From assembly GCF_014297465.1 (NCBI RefSeq), contig NZ_JACORT010000001.1, positions 434,001 through 498,000 on the forward strand: a DNA stretch of 64,000 bases. Reading direction: 5' to 3'. Shown here piece by piece: positions 18,843-28,881 of the stretch. The position numbers and the translations under genes are program-made. The stretch is from Ramlibacter cellulosilyticus (lineage in GTDB: Bacteria; Pseudomonadota; Gammaproteobacteria; Burkholderiales; Burkholderiaceae_C). The notes below the pieces were generated by a model. It had not been told where the DNA came from, made no database searches, and was given only the letters and a program-made list of their open reading frames with translations. The stretch's first letter is position 1, and each line of letters begins with the position of its first letter.

Positions 18843-19724
18843 TCAGTACTGCACCTTTTTTTCCACGAAACGGAACTGGATCACGGTCAGGGCGATGACG
18901 ATGCCCATGAGCACCACGGACTGGGCGGCGGATCCGTTGATGTCCAGCGCCTTGAAGCCGTCGTAGTAGACCTTGTAGACCAGGATCGCGGTCTCCTTGC
19001 CCGGTCCGCCGTGCGTGGCCGCGTCGACGATCGCGAAGGTGTCGAAGAAGGCGTAGATCACGTTGATCACCAGCAGGAAGAACGTGGTCGGGGAGAGCAG
19101 CGGGAACACGATGGTCCAGAAGCGCCTCCAGGGGGACGCGCCATCGATGGTGGCCGCCTCGATCAGCGAGTGCGGGATGGACTGCAGGCCGGCCAGGAAG
19201 AACAGGAAGTTGTAGGAGATCTGCTTCCACACGGCCGCCATCACGATCAGCGCCATGGCGTGGTTCGCGTTGAGCAGGTGGTCCCAGGGGATGCCGAGCG
19301 ACTGCAGGAAGTACGAGATCACGCCGTAGGGCGAGGCGAACATCATCAGCCACAGCACGCCCGCGACCACCGGAGCCACCGCGTACGGCCAGACCAGGAG
19401 CGTCTTGTAGATCCCCGCGCCGCGGATCACGCGGTTGGCCATCACGGCCAGCAGCAGCGCGATGGCCAGCCCGGAGAAGGCGACCAGCGCCGAGAACAGG
19501 GCCGTCGTCTTGAAGGAGTCGAGGTAGCTCGGATCCTTGAACAGGTTGTCGAAGTTCTCCCAGCCCACGTAGACGCTGCTGCCGCCGAAGGCGTCCTGCT
19601 GCATCACGCTCTGGTACAGCGCCTGCGCCGCCGGCCAGAAGAAGAACACGAGCACGACGGCCATCTGCGGGGCGACGAGCACCCACGGCAGCCAGGATGA
19701 TTTGAACCGGACCCTCTTCTCCAT
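18843..19724 (-). CDS. ugpA: sn-Glycerol-3-phosphate ABC transporter permease UgpA
   Basis: A 293-residue MalF-type permease with six transmembrane helices, the usual UgpA length. The EAA loop reads [21 protein letters not shown] place the start at the ATG at 19724 ([16 protein letters not shown]), which matches family N-termini. The frame stays open further upstream to 19787 but runs through the hairpin after ugpB. It pairs with UgpE and receives substrate from UgpB. Confidence 0.93.
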   Translation of the reverse strand: MEKRVRFKSSWLPWVLVAPQMAVVLVFFFWPAAQALYQSVMQQDAFGGSSVYVGWENFDNLFKDPSYLDSFKTTALFSALVAFSGLAIALLLAVMANRVIRGAGIYKTLLVWPYAVAPVVAGVLWLMMFASPYGVISYFLQSLGIPWDHLLNANHAMALIVMAAVWKQISYNFLFFLAGLQSIPHSLIEAATIDGASPWRRFWTIVFPLLSPTTFFLLVINVIYAFFDTFAIVDAATHGGPGKETAILVYKVYYDGFKALDINGSAAQSVVLMGIVIALTVIQFRFVEKKVQY

Positions 19725-19761
19725 GGCGGCGTATTGTCTATGAATTGATAGGTTCAACGAA

Positions 19762-19781
19762 AAGGGGGCCGCAGCCCCCTT
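19762..19781 (-). terminator. Hairpin with U-run between ugpB and ugpA (attenuator)
   Basis: AAGGGGGC-CGCA-GCCCCCTT forms a perfect 8-bp stem. On the minus strand it is followed by a further TT and then CG, giving a TTTT run at the stem base. It lies directly after the ugpB stop and before ugpA. A partially efficient terminator here would give more binding protein than permease mRNA, a common arrangement in binding-protein transport operons. Confidence 0.7.
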
Positions 19782-19802
19782 CGTCATGCATGCAACGGTC
19801 GC

Positions 19803-21113
19803 TCAGCCCTTGTTGGCCTTCTGGAACCGCTCCAGCTGCTCGTTGCCACGCCTCACGGCCTCGTCCAGCGCTTCCTTCGGCGTCTTCGCGCCGCGCCACA
19901 CGCCTTCCATTTCCTCGTCCACGATGGTGCGGATCTGCAGGAAGTTGCCCAGGCGCACGCCGCGCGACTTGTCGGTCGTCTTGCGGACCATCTGGTTCAC
20001 CGACACGTCGAAGCCGGGGTTCTGCTTGTAGAAGCCGGACTTCTCGGTGATCTCGAAGGAGGCCTTGGTCACCGGCAGGTAGCCGGTGCGCTGGTGGCTC
20101 TTCGCCGCGACTTCCGGCTGCGACAGGTAGTTCAGGAAGTGCGCGACGCCCTTGTACTCGTCGGGCTTCTTGCCGGCCATCACCCAGAGGCTCGCGCCGC
20201 CGATGACGGTGTTCTGGGGCGCGCCGGGGACGTCAGGGTAGTAGGGCAGGGTGCCGATGCCGTACCCGAACTTGCCGTTGCGCTTGACGTTGCCGGACAG
20301 GCCCGACGATCCCGTGATCATGGCGCACTCGCCGGAGACGAAGGTCGCGTCGGCGGCGTTGTCGCGGCCCTTGTAGACGAACAGGCCGCTCTTGGCCATG
20401 TTGGCGAGGTTCTCGATGTGGCGCACGTGCAGCGGGCTGTTGAAGGCCAGGCGCGTGTCGAGGCCGCCGAAACCGTTGTTCTTGGTCGCGTACAGCACGT
20501 TGTGCCAGGCCGAGAAGCTCTCCAGCTGCGTCCAGCTGATCCAGCTGGTGGTGAACGGGCACTTGTGGCCCGAAGCCTTCAGCTTGGCCGCGGCGAGCGC
20601 CACCTCGGGCCAGGTCTTGGGCGGGGCGTCCGGGTCCAGGCCGGCCGCCTTGAAGGCGTCCTTGTTGTAGTGGAAGACGGGCGTCGAGCTGTTGAACGGG
20701 TAGCTGAGCATCTGCCCGTTCGGGGCCGTGTAATAGCCGGCGACGGCAGGGATGTAGACGCCCGGATCGAACTTCAGGCCGGCGTCGGTCATCACCTTGG
20801 CCACGGGGACGATCGCGCCCTTGGCGTTCATCATCGTGGCGGTGCCCACCTCGAAGATCTGGATGATGTGCGGCGCATTGCCCGCGCGGTAGGCGGCGAT
20901 GCCGGCCGTCATGGACTCGGGGTAGCTGCCCTTGAACGTGGGCACGATCTTGTAATCCTTCTGGCTGGCATTGAACTCCTTGGCCAGGTCGTTGACCCAT
21001 TCGCCCAGGGCGCCTCCCATGGAATGCCACCACTGGATCTCGGTCTGCGCGTGCGCGGGCGCCGCGGCGAAGAAGGCCGCGGCCAGCGCCAGGGCAGAGA
21101 GCTTCGATTTCAT
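19803..21113 (-). CDS. ugpB: sn-Glycerol-3-phosphate ABC transporter periplasmic binding protein
   Basis: A 436-residue family-1 solute-binding protein capturing glycerol 3-phosphate and glycerophosphodiesters in the periplasm. A Sec signal peptide covers about residues 1-22 (cleavage after AHA). Mature-protein motifs such as IQWWHSMGG and FEVGTATMMNAKGAI are characteristic of UgpB and include substrate-contacting regions. AGGAG precedes the ATG at 21113 by 8 nt; an upstream open extension is low-complexity and rejected. The operon order is B-A-E-C-Q. Classical regulation is by PhoB; I found no clear Pho box, but an inverted repeat lies 30 bp upstream. Confidence 0.95.
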   Translation of the reverse strand: MKSKLSALALAAAFFAAAPAHAQTEIQWWHSMGGALGEWVNDLAKEFNASQKDYKIVPTFKGSYPESMTAGIAAYRAGNAPHIIQIFEVGTATMMNAKGAIVPVAKVMTDAGLKFDPGVYIPAVAGYYTAPNGQMLSYPFNSSTPVFHYNKDAFKAAGLDPDAPPKTWPEVALAAAKLKASGHKCPFTTSWISWTQLESFSAWHNVLYATKNNGFGGLDTRLAFNSPLHVRHIENLANMAKSGLFVYKGRDNAADATFVSGECAMITGSSGLSGNVKRNGKFGYGIGTLPYYPDVPGAPQNTVIGGASLWVMAGKKPDEYKGVAHFLNYLSQPEVAAKSHQRTGYLPVTKASFEITEKSGFYKQNPGFDVSVNQMVRKTTDKSRGVRLGNFLQIRTIVDEEMEGVWRGAKTPKEALDEAVRRGNEQLERFQKANKG

Positions 21114-21142
21114 GCGTTCAACTCCTATCGGATGCCGGAAAG

Positions 21143-21158
21143 GCCGTAACTCTACGGC
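21143..21158. promoter_or_regulatory. Inverted repeat GCCGTA-ACTC-TACGGC upstream of ugpB
   Basis: A perfect 6-bp inverted repeat with a 4-bp spacer lies in the 185-bp divergent region between ugpB and the DUF3683 gene. Its core CGTAACTCTACG is identical, spacer included, to a site at 50605-50616 in another divergent promoter in this window. It is a candidate operator; the binding protein is not known. Confidence 0.45.
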
Positions 21159-21298
21159 GTTCGTGTGACGCGGATTAGACAAACGTGCAGTCCCAGCAGC
21201 AAGCGGGTTTCCCATGACCGGTGCCGGCCGTGCTTGCTGCACTGCGGTAACATCCCCATTCAGCCGCTCCTCGCGTTGGCTGACATCCCCCTGACACG

Positions 21299-24200
21299 AT
21301 GAACGCGCCAACGACACTCCAACAACTGATGGCCGCCGTCGACGACGACGCGCCGCGCCTGCGCGAGATCCCCTACAACTACACCTCGTTCTCCGACCGC
21401 GAGATCGTGATCCGCGTGCTCGGCTCCCGTGCGTGGGAGGTCCTGAACCGGCTTCGCGAGGAGCGCCGCACCGGCCGCTCCGCGCGCATGCTGTACGAGG
21501 TGCTCGGGGACATCTGGGTCGTCCAGCGCAATCCCTACCTGCAGGACGACCTCCTCGACAACCCCAAGCGCCGCCGCATGCTGGTGGAGGCGCTGCACCA
21601 CCGGCTCTCCGAGATCGAGAAGCGCCGCGATGCGCAGGGCGACCCGCAGCGCGACGCGCTCGTGGGCGAGCTGCTCGCGGCCGCCGGCACCGCCGTGCGC
21701 AACTTCGACGCGGCGTTCGCCCAGACCGCCGACCTGCGCACGCGCACGCAGCGCCTGCTGCGAAAGTACACACGCAAGGACAACATCAAGTTCGACGGCA
21801 TGTCGCGCGTGTCCCACGTGACCGACGCCACCGACTGGCGGGTGGAGTACCCCTTCGTGGTGCTCACGCCGGACACGGAGGCCGAGATCGCCGGGCTCGT
21901 GAAGGGCTGCATCGAGCTGGGCCTGACGATCATCCCGCGCGGCGGCGGCACCGGCTACACCGGCGGCGCGATCCCGCTCACGTGGAAGAGCGCGGTGATC
22001 AACACCGAGAAGCTCGAGGCGATGACCGAGGTCGAGCACGTCGCGATCCCCGGCCATGCCGAACCGGTCGCGACCATCTGGACCGAGGCGGGCGTGGTCA
22101 CGCAGCGCGTGTCCGATGCGGCCGAGCGCGGCGGCTTCGTGTTCGCGGTGGACCCGACGTCGGCCGAGGCGTCGTGCATCGGCGGCAACGTCGCCATGAA
22201 CGCCGGCGGCAAGAAGGCCGTGCTCTGGGGCACCGCGCTCGACAACCTGGTGTCCTGGCGCATGGTGACGCCGGACGCGGAGTGGCTGGAAGTCGTCCGC
22301 ATGGACCACAACCTGTCCAAGATCCACGACGCGCCCGTCGCCACCTTCGAGCTGCGCTACTTCGGCGCGTCGAGCAGGATCGACTGGAACAGGCCGCAGC
22401 GCGTGGAGCGCCTGGAGATCCCGGGCGCGCGCTTCCGCAAGGAAGGCCTGGGCAAGGACGTCACCGACAAGTTCCTGTCGGGCCTGCCCGGCATCCAGAA
22501 GGAAGGCTGCGACGGCCTGATCACCAGCGCGCGCTGGGTCGTGCACCGCATGCCGCAGCACACCCGCACGGTGTGCCTGGAGTTCTTCGGCAACGCCCGC
22601 GACGCGGTGCCGAGCATCGTCGAGATCAAGGACTTCATGTTCGCCGAGCAGGGCCGCAGCGGCACCGTGCTGGCGGGCCTGGAGCACCTGGACGACCGCT
22701 ACCTGCGCGCCGTCGGCTACGCGACCAAGTCCAAGCGCGCCGTGCTGCCGAAGATGGTGCTGATCGGCGACATCGCCGGCGACGACCCGGACGCGGTCGC
22801 CCGCGCCACGTCGGAAGTGGTGCGCATGGCCAACTCGCGCAGCGGCGAAGGCTTCGTCGCCATCAGCCCGGAGGCACGCAAGCGCTTCTGGCTGGACCGC
22901 AAGCGCACCGCCGCGATCAGCAAGCACACCAACGCCTTCAAGATCAACGAGGACGTGGTGATCCCGCTGCCGCGCATGGCGGAGTACACCGACGGCATCG
23001 AGCGCATCAACATCGAGCTGTCCCTGCGCAACAAGATCCAGCTCGCGAACGAGCTGGAGCTGTTCTTCGCGCGCGGCAACCTGCCGCTGGGCCGCCAGGA
23101 CGACGCGGGCGAGATCCCGTCGGCGGAGCTGCTGGAAGACCGCGTGGGCCAGGCCGTGGACCTCGTGCGCAGCGTGCGCGCGCAGTGGCAGGACTGGCTG
23201 GACCACGCCGACGAGCTGTTCCCGCAGCTGCAGGACCACACCCTGCGCGCGAGCTGGAAGACCCAGATCCGCGCGCCGCTGCAGGCCGTTTTCTCGGGCA
23301 ACGCGTTCGCGCCCATCCTGGCGGAGCTCAACGCGATCCACCAGCGCGTGCTCAAGGGCCGCGTCTGGGTGGCCCTGCACATGCACGCGGGCGACGGCAA
23401 CGTGCACACGAACATCCCCGTCAACAGCGACGACTACCAGATGCTGCAGACGGCCCACGAAGCGGTCAAGCGCATCATGGTGCTCGCGCGCTCGCTCGAC
23501 GGCGTGATCTCCGGCGAGCACGGCATCGGCATCACGAAGCTGGAGTTCCTGACCGACGAGGAGATCGCGCCCTTCGCCGACTACAAGCAGCGCGTCGACC
23601 CGGAAGGCCGCTTCAACAAGGGCAAGCTGCTGCGCCCGTCCGCGGCCGGCATGGTGGATGCGGACACCTCGGTGTACGCGGACCTGACCAACGCCTACAC
23701 GCCGTCGTTCGGCCTGATGGGGCACGAGTCCATCATCATGCAGCAGTCGGACATCGGCGCCATCGCCGATTCCATCAAGGACTGCCTGCGCTGCGGCAAG
23801 TGCAAGCCGGTTTGCGCCACCCACGTGCCGCGGGCCAACCTTCTGTACAGCCCGCGCAACAAGATCCTGGCCACTTCGCTGCTCGTCGAGGCCTTCCTGT
23901 ACGAGGAGCAGACGCGCCGCGGCGTGTCGATCAAGCACTGGGAGGAGTTCGAGGACGTCTCCGAGCACTGCACGGTCTGCCACAAGTGCGTGAACCCGTG
24001 CCCGGTGAACATCGACTTCGGCGACGTGTCGATGAACATGCGCAACCTGCTGCGCAAGATGGGGCAGAAGAGCTTCCGCCCGGGCAACGCCGCGGCCATG
24101 CTGATGCTCAATGCCACCAACCCGGAAAGCATCAAGGCCATCCGGGCGGCGGTGGTGGGCGTCGGCTACAAGGCGCAGCGGCTGGGCAACACGGTGCTGC

Positions 24201-25195
24201 GCGGCTTCGCGCACCTGCAGGTGAACAACCCGCCGGAGACGCACTTCCCCGCTCCCATCAAGGAGCAGGTGATCCACTTCGTGAACAAGAAGCTGCCCGC
24301 GGGGCTGCCCACGAAGACCGCGCGCGCGCTGCTGGACATCGAGGACAAGGACTACGTCCCGATCATCCGCGACCCGAAGGCGACGACTTCCGAGTCGGAG
24401 GCGGTGTTCTACTTCCCGGGCTGCGGTTCCGAGCGCCTGTTCTCGCAGGTGGGACTGGCGACGCAGGCGATGCTGTGGCACGCCGGCGTGCAGACCGTGC
24501 TGCCTCCGGGCTACCTGTGCTGCGGCTACCCGCAGCGGGGCTCCGGCCAGTTCGACAAGGCCGAGAAGATGATCACCGACAACCGGGTGCTGTTCCACCG
24601 CGTGGCCAACACGCTGAACTACCTGGACATCAAGACGGTGGTGGTCTCCTGCGGCACCTGCTACGACCAGCTGCAAGGCTACGAGTTCGACAAGATCTTC
24701 CCGGGCTGCCGGATCATCGACATCCACGAGTACCTGCTGGAGAAGGGCATCAAGCTGGAGGGCGCGGGCGGCTACCTGTACCACGACCCCTGCCACACGC
24801 CCATGAAGCTGCAGGACCCGATGAAGACGGTGAAGGCCCTGGTGGGCGAGAACGTGCGCAAGTCGGAGCGCTGCTGCGGGGAGTCCGGCACGCTGGCGGT
24901 CACGCGGCCCGACATCTCCACGCAGGTGCGCTTCCGCAAGGAGGAGGAGCTGCGCAAGGACGAGGCCGCGCTGCGCGCCACCGGCGCCGTGCCGGAGAAG
25001 GGCAACATCAAGATCCTCACCAGCTGCCCCAGCTGCCTGCAGGGCATGCACCGCTACAGCCACGACCTGCAGAACGGCCTGCTGGAGGCCGACTACATCG
25101 TGATCGAGATGGCGCGCAAGATCCTGGGCGAGGACTGGATGAAGCAGTACGTGGCCGCGGCGAACAACGGCGGCATCGAGCGGGTGCTGGTGTGA
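21299..25195 (+). CDS. Giant FAD-linked oxidase/Fe-S oxidoreductase (DUF3683 type)
   Basis: A single 1298-residue polypeptide. An N-terminal DUF3683-like domain contains [23 protein letters not shown]-type FAD-binding domain includes [18 protein letters not shown], followed by the FAD-oxidase C-terminal domain with the [14 protein letters not shown] and SGEHGIG motifs. Next come two [4Fe-4S] motifs ([11 protein letters not shown] from C829; [12 protein letters not shown] from C891) and two CCG domains (FPGCGSERL with [21 protein letters not shown] with RCCGESGTL). The domain plan is that of D-lactate/2-hydroxyacid dehydrogenases fused to a GlpC/LldE-like electron-transfer part. The substrate is unknown; D-lactate or another 2-hydroxyacid is the family expectation. 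Its stop overlaps the HIT gene start. Confidence 0.88.
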   Translation: MNAPTTLQQLMAAVDDDAPRLREIPYNYTSFSDREIVIRVLGSRAWEVLNRLREERRTGRSARMLYEVLGDIWVVQRNPYLQDDLLDNPKRRRMLVEALHHRLSEIEKRRDAQGDPQRDALVGELLAAAGTAVRNFDAAFAQTADLRTRTQRLLRKYTRKDNIKFDGMSRVSHVTDATDWRVEYPFVVLTPDTEAEIAGLVKGCIELGLTIIPRGGGTGYTGGAIPLTWKSAVINTEKLEAMTEVEHVAIPGHAEPVATIWTEAGVVTQRVSDAAERGGFVFAVDPTSAEASCIGGNVAMNAGGKKAVLWGTALDNLVSWRMVTPDAEWLEVVRMDHNLSKIHDAPVATFELRYFGASSRIDWNRPQRVERLEIPGARFRKEGLGKDVTDKFLSGLPGIQKEGCDGLITSARWVVHRMPQHTRTVCLEFFGNARDAVPSIVEIKDFMFAEQGRSGTVLAGLEHLDDRYLRAVGYATKSKRAVLPKMVLIGDIAGDDPDAVARATSEVVRMANSRSGEGFVAISPEARKRFWLDRKRTAAISKHTNAFKINEDVVIPLPRMAEYTDGIERINIELSLRNKIQLANELELFFARGNLPLGRQDDAGEIPSAELLEDRVGQAVDLVRSVRAQWQDWLDHADELFPQLQDHTLRASWKTQIRAPLQAVFSGNAFAPILAELNAIHQRVLKGRVWVALHMHAGDGNVHTNIPVNSDDYQMLQTAHEAVKRIMVLARSLDGVISGEHGIGITKLEFLTDEEIAPFADYKQRVDPEGRFNKGKLLRPSAAGMVDADTSVYADLTNAYTPSFGLMGHESIIMQQSDIGAIADSIKDCLRCGKCKPVCATHVPRANLLYSPRNKILATSLLVEAFLYEEQTRRGVSIKHWEEFEDVSEHCTVCHKCVNPCPVNIDFGDVSMNMRNLLRKMGQKSFRPGNAAAMLMLNATNPESIKAIRAAVVGVGYKAQRLGNTVLRGFAHLQVNNPPETHFPAPIKEQVIHFVNKKLPAGLPTKTARALLDIEDKDYVPIIRDPKATTSESEAVFYFPGCGSERLFSQVGLATQAMLWHAGVQTVLPPGYLCCGYPQRGSGQFDKAEKMITDNRVLFHRVANTLNYLDIKTVVVSCGTCYDQLQGYEFDKIFPGCRIIDIHEYLLEKGIKLEGAGGYLYHDPCHTPMKLQDPMKTVKALVGENVRKSERCCGESGTLAVTRPDISTQVRFRKEEELRKDEAALRATGAVPEKGNIKILTSCPSCLQGMHRYSHDLQNGLLEADYIVIEMARKILGEDWMKQYVAAANNGGIERVLV

Positions 25196-25629
25196 CGAAG
25201 GTCGCGGGCTGCCCCCTCTGCGACGCGGCCGGCGGCCGCGTCGTGGTGCAGGCGCCGAAATGGCGCCTGGTCCACGCGGAGGAGGCGGGCTTTCCCGCCT
25301 TCTATCGCGTGGTCTGGCAGGAGCACGTGCGCGAGTTCTCGCAGCTGTCGGCGGCCGACCGCAGCGACTGCATGGACGTGGTCGTTGCGGTCGAGCAGGC
25401 GCTGATCGCGCAGCTGCAGCCCGCGAAGGTGAACGTCGCATCGCTCGGCAATGCGGTGCCGCACCTGCACTGGCACGTGGTCGCGCGCTTTGCGTGGGAC
25501 AGCCACTTCCCGGGCGCGGTGTGGGCCCCCGCGCAGCGGGACGCCGACCCCGCGCGGCTCGCCGAGGTCGTCGCGCAGCTGCCCACGCTCGAGGACAGGC
25601 TGCGCCGCGGGCTGACGCGCACGCCCTGA
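25192..25629 (+). CDS. HIT family nucleotide hydrolase/transferase
   Basis: A 145-residue histidine-triad protein. The triad HLHWHVV (H91, H93, H95) with [15 protein letters not shown] is typical of Hint/Fhit-like enzymes that cleave nucleoside phosphoramidates or dinucleoside polyphosphates. An N-terminal CPLC pair (C7, C10) may bind zinc. The start is GTG at 25192, overlapping the preceding TGA by 4 nt, so it is translated with the giant oxidoreductase. No functional link between the two is known. Confidence 0.88.
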   Translation: MTKVAGCPLCDAAGGRVVVQAPKWRLVHAEEAGFPAFYRVVWQEHVREFSQLSAADRSDCMDVVVAVEQALIAQLQPAKVNVASLGNAVPHLHWHVVARFAWDSHFPGAVWAPAQRDADPARLAEVVAQLPTLEDRLRRGLTRTP

Positions 25630-25712
25630 AAATCGGTCGCCCTCGTGAAATCCCGCACGGGGCCAACCGCGGCCTCTCCCGTGCGGCGGGCTCTGTCTCT
25701 GCGGCAAGCGTG

Positions 25713-25751
25713 TATAACCTCCACCGTCGAGGATTCCGGTTGCAACACCGG
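25713..25751 (+). promoter_or_regulatory. Putative promoter and inverted repeat upstream of the FecR-domain gene
   Basis: TATAAC at 25713-25718 resembles a sigma-70 -10 box. Just downstream is the inverted repeat CCGGT-TGCAAC-ACCGG (25736-25751), then GGAGG and the FecR-gene ATG. No strong -35 is visible. The repeat sits in the presumed 5' leader and could be an operator or an RNA hairpin. Confidence 0.4.
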
Positions 25752-25768
25752 TTACCGGAGGTTCGTCC

Positions 25769-27148
25769 ATGTCTGCCGCCCCCCGCCGATTCCAGTGGTT
25801 CGTGCCGCTGGCCGCCGCCAGCCTGCTGCTGGCGCTGGCGCCCGCGTGGGCGCAGACCGCCGGTGAAGTGGAGTTCTCGCGTGGCGTCGGCTTCGCGCAG
25901 ACCCCGGGCGAGGGGCCCCGCACGCTGGGCCGCGGCCTGCCGCTGCGCGAAGGCGACCGGCTGACCACCTCCGAAGGCGCGTCCGCGATCATCAAGCTGC
26001 AGGACGGCACGCGCATGACGGTCCGCCCGAACTCCGAGCTCGTGCTGCAGCAGTACCAGTTCCGCGAGAACGCCCCCGACAACAGCATGCTGATGCAGCT
26101 GGTGCGCGGCGGCTTCCGCGCGGTCACGGGCCTGATCTCCAAGGGCTCGCCGAACGCGGCGCGCATCCAGACCAGCACCGCGACCATCGGCATCCGCGGC
26201 ACCGACTTCGACGCCCGCCTGTGCACCACGCGCGAGTGCGCGCAGGAAGCCAGCCAGATCCAGGAAACCCGCCGGCCCAACGCCGTGCAGGCCAGCGCCA
26301 AGCTCACGGGCGTGCAGGGCGAGATCTTCGCCACCGACGGCGCCGGCGCGCGCCGCCGGCTGGTCAACGGCGGCAGCGTGTACCCGGGCGACGTGGTGGA
26401 GACCGCCCGCGGCGCGCAGGGCGTGCTGGTGTTCCGCGACGAGTCGCGCCTGACCCTCGGGTCGCAGACGCGCTTCCGCCTCGACAACTTCGTGTACGAC
26501 GAACAGAACGCGGGCGAGGGCCGCTTCCTCGCGTCCGTCCTGCGCGGCTCCGTGCGCGCGCTCACCGGCCTGATCGCGCGCGCGAACAACCGCAACGTCG
26601 GCTTCAGCACCAGCACGGCCACCATCGGCATCCGGGGCACCGGCTTCGACCTCACCTGCACCGGCGCCTGCGCCGGCGAGGCGGGCGAGCCGAACACCGG
26701 CCTGACGCTGTGGACCTGGCTGGGTTCGATCGAGGTGGGGCAGACCGGCCAGACCGCGCTGCAGGTCCTGCAGGCCGGCCAGGGCCTGTTCATCCCCGCC
26801 AGCGGGCCCTTCATCCCGATCATGACGGACCCGTCCAACCTGCTGCCGCGCCCGGACCAGGTGAACGTGCCGCCCAAGCTGTTCGCCGAAAGCGACGTGT
26901 CGGAAGAAGCGCAGGGCCTGTTCGTGTTCGTGCGCGAAGGCCACATCGAGATCGATACGCTCAACGAGCAGCTGCACCTCGGGCGCGGCGAGTCCGGCTT
27001 CGCCGGCATGACGGGCGAGTTGCTGCGGCCGACGTCCCACCCCGGCTTCATGGACTTCGACCGCATCCCGCTGCCCACCTCGCGCAACCCGATGCTCACG
27101 AGCGTGCTCAACGAGTCCGGCGTGCGCAGCAGCCAGGTGTGCAGGTAG
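25769..27148 (+). CDS. Secreted protein with two FecR domains
   Basis: A 459-residue exported protein. A signal peptide covers about residues 1-28 (LLLALAPAWAQ). Two FecR-type domains follow in tandem: the first has REGDRLTTSEGASAIIKLQD and ends at TSTATIGIRGTDFD, the second has YPGDVVETARGAQGVLVFRD and ends at TSTATIGIRGTGFD. The near-identical TSTATIGIRGT blocks show an internal duplication. There is no transmembrane anchor or anti-sigma domain, so this is not classical FecR signalling. The domain is probably a periplasmic or surface binding module. It lies 79 nt upstream of the FhaC-like transporter and is likely co-expressed with it. Confidence 0.8.
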   Translation: MSAAPRRFQWFVPLAAASLLLALAPAWAQTAGEVEFSRGVGFAQTPGEGPRTLGRGLPLREGDRLTTSEGASAIIKLQDGTRMTVRPNSELVLQQYQFRENAPDNSMLMQLVRGGFRAVTGLISKGSPNAARIQTSTATIGIRGTDFDARLCTTRECAQEASQIQETRRPNAVQASAKLTGVQGEIFATDGAGARRRLVNGGSVYPGDVVETARGAQGVLVFRDESRLTLGSQTRFRLDNFVYDEQNAGEGRFLASVLRGSVRALTGLIARANNRNVGFSTSTATIGIRGTGFDLTCTGACAGEAGEPNTGLTLWTWLGSIEVGQTGQTALQVLQAGQGLFIPASGPFIPIMTDPSNLLPRPDQVNVPPKLFAESDVSEEAQGLFVFVREGHIEIDTLNEQLHLGRGESGFAGMTGELLRPTSHPGFMDFDRIPLPTSRNPMLTSVLNESGVRSSQVCR

Positions 27149-27227
27149 ATGTTTGCGCGGGTGACAATTTGTTCACTCGCGCCCAGAATGGCCGGACTCC
27201 CCAACAAGAACGAAGCGGCATAGAAAC

Positions 27228-28856
27228 ATGAACGGCACCGTCCCGCCGCGCGCGCCGCGGCACGCCCTGCTTGCACTCGTCGCCCTGGCGGCGGGCAGCG
27301 CCTCCGCGCAGGCGCCCGCTCCCGCCACGCCGCGGCCGACGCCTCCGATGGCCGCGCCGGCCGCGCCGGTGGTGTTCGCCATCCCCGGCTTCCGCATCGA
27401 AGGCGAGAACCCGATCGGCGAAGCCGAAGCGCAGCGCGTGCTCGCGCCCTACGTGCGCCCGGACGCCACCATGGAGACGCTGCAGCAAGCCACGAAGGCG
27501 CTGGAGACGGAGCTGAGTGCCCGCGGCTACGGCCTGCACCGCGTCGCGCTGCCGCCGCAGGAAGTCGGCGCGACGGTGCGGCTCGACATCGTGAAGTTCG
27601 TGATCGGCAAGGTCGCCATCGAAGGCGCCAGGATCTACGACGAAGGCAACATCCGCCGCACGCTGCCGGAGCTGCGCGAAGGCGAGAGCCCGAACTTCCG
27701 CAAGCTGGCGATCCAGACGGCGATCGCCAACGAGAACCCGAACAAGCAGGTGCAGGTGGGGCTGCGCGAGTCCGAGGAGCCGGACCGCATCGACGCCACC
27801 ATCACGGTCAAGGAAGAGCGGCCGTGGACGGCCGGCGTGGCCGTGTCCAACACCGGCCCCGAATCCACCGGCCGCGACCGCCTGATCCTCACCGCCGGCC
27901 ACACGAACCTGTGGAACCTGGACCACCAGTTCGTGGCCGCCTACACGACCTCCGTCGAGCGCACCGAGGACGTCAAGCAGTTCGGCCTGACCTACAAGAT
28001 CCCGATGTACGCGTGGGGCGGCGTCATCGGCGCCACGTACACGCGCTCCGACGTCGTCGGCGACTTCGGCGGCTTCCGCAGCACCGGCGCCGGCCACACG
28101 ACCTCGGTCGCCTACACGCAGTACCTGCCGCCCAAGGGCGGCCGGCGCAGCTACGTGTCGATCGGCCTCGACGACAAGCTGTTCGAGAAGGCCCTCATCG
28201 ACGGCATCCCCATCCAGGAAGACCGCCGCAGCCGGCCGGTGGTCTTCGGCTACACCGCTCGCACCGAGACCGACACCGAGATCTGGGGCTACAGCGTCGA
28301 GTTCGCCGCGAACACGGTCACCGGCAGCCACAACAACCTGTCGTCGTACCGCACGGAGGATCCGCGGATCGACACGGCCGCCTGGAACGCCTTCCGCGCG
28401 GTGGGCAGCGCCACGACCGGCATCTTCACCGACTGGCTGCTGAACACGCGCGCGGCCTTCCAGTACAGCCCCGACGTGCTGATCGCCGGCGAGCAGTTCG
28501 GCATCGGCGGCCTGGGTTCCGTGCGCGGCACCGATGCCGACCGTCCGGTGACGGGCGATTCGGGCTTCTCCACCAGCGTGGAGCTGATGACGCCCGAGCC
28601 CACGCCGGGCCTGCGCTTCCTCGTCTTCGCCGACGCCGGCTACGTGCGCAACAACAAGCCCGACGACGTGCAGAACCCGGCCTGGGACCGCCTCGCGAGC
28701 TGGGGCCTGGGGCTGCGCTTCGTCCGCGGCAAGCTGGTGGCCACCGCCGACTACGGCAAGCTGTTTCGCGGCAGCCGCGTGCCGCTCGCGCTGAACTCCG
28801 GGTCGCCGCAGAAGGGCGACGACCGCCTGTACGTCACGCTCGGTATCCGCTTCTAG
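27228..28856 (+). CDS. FhaC/ShlB-family outer-membrane transporter (two-partner secretion TpsB)
   Basis: A 542-residue Omp85-superfamily protein. A signal peptide ends near SASAQ (about residue 27), followed by a proline/alanine-rich linker. Two POTRA domains follow (FAIPGFRIEGENPIGEAEA and KFVIGKVAIEGARIYDEGNI), then a 16-stranded-barrel-like C-terminal half. The conserved barrel motif appears as GLGSVRGTDADR, the VRG tripeptide of TpsB lid loops. The final residues LYVTLGIRF form a typical outer-membrane C-terminal strand ending in phenylalanine. No TpsA exoprotein is encoded next to it; the FecR-domain protein upstream is the only candidate partner here. Confidence 0.88.
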   Translation: MNGTVPPRAPRHALLALVALAAGSASAQAPAPATPRPTPPMAAPAAPVVFAIPGFRIEGENPIGEAEAQRVLAPYVRPDATMETLQQATKALETELSARGYGLHRVALPPQEVGATVRLDIVKFVIGKVAIEGARIYDEGNIRRTLPELREGESPNFRKLAIQTAIANENPNKQVQVGLRESEEPDRIDATITVKEERPWTAGVAVSNTGPESTGRDRLILTAGHTNLWNLDHQFVAAYTTSVERTEDVKQFGLTYKIPMYAWGGVIGATYTRSDVVGDFGGFRSTGAGHTTSVAYTQYLPPKGGRRSYVSIGLDDKLFEKALIDGIPIQEDRRSRPVVFGYTARTETDTEIWGYSVEFAANTVTGSHNNLSSYRTEDPRIDTAAWNAFRAVGSATTGIFTDWLLNTRAAFQYSPDVLIAGEQFGIGGLGSVRGTDADRPVTGDSGFSTSVELMTPEPTPGLRFLVFADAGYVRNNKPDDVQNPAWDRLASWGLGLRFVRGKLVATADYGKLFRGSRVPLALNSGSPQKGDDRLYVTLGIRF

Positions 28857-28881
28857 CGAACGCTCCGCGTAAACTGCGCCC

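Noticed and set aside
21114-21298. Pho box controlling ugpB
   Set aside because: I could not find two convincing 7-bp CTGTCAT-type repeats; only the CGTA-ACTC-TACG palindrome stands out.
21260-27040. Very long open frame on the minus strand opposite the DUF3683 and FecR genes
   Set aside because: A GC-rich antisense shadow. Its translation is low-complexity His/Arg/Ala/Val-rich without family motifs, and the plus-strand genes are well supported.
27228-28856. FecR/FhaC pair as a TonB-dependent iron-signalling system
   Set aside because: No TonB-dependent receptor, no ECF sigma factor, and the FecR protein lacks the anti-sigma N-terminus and membrane helix.
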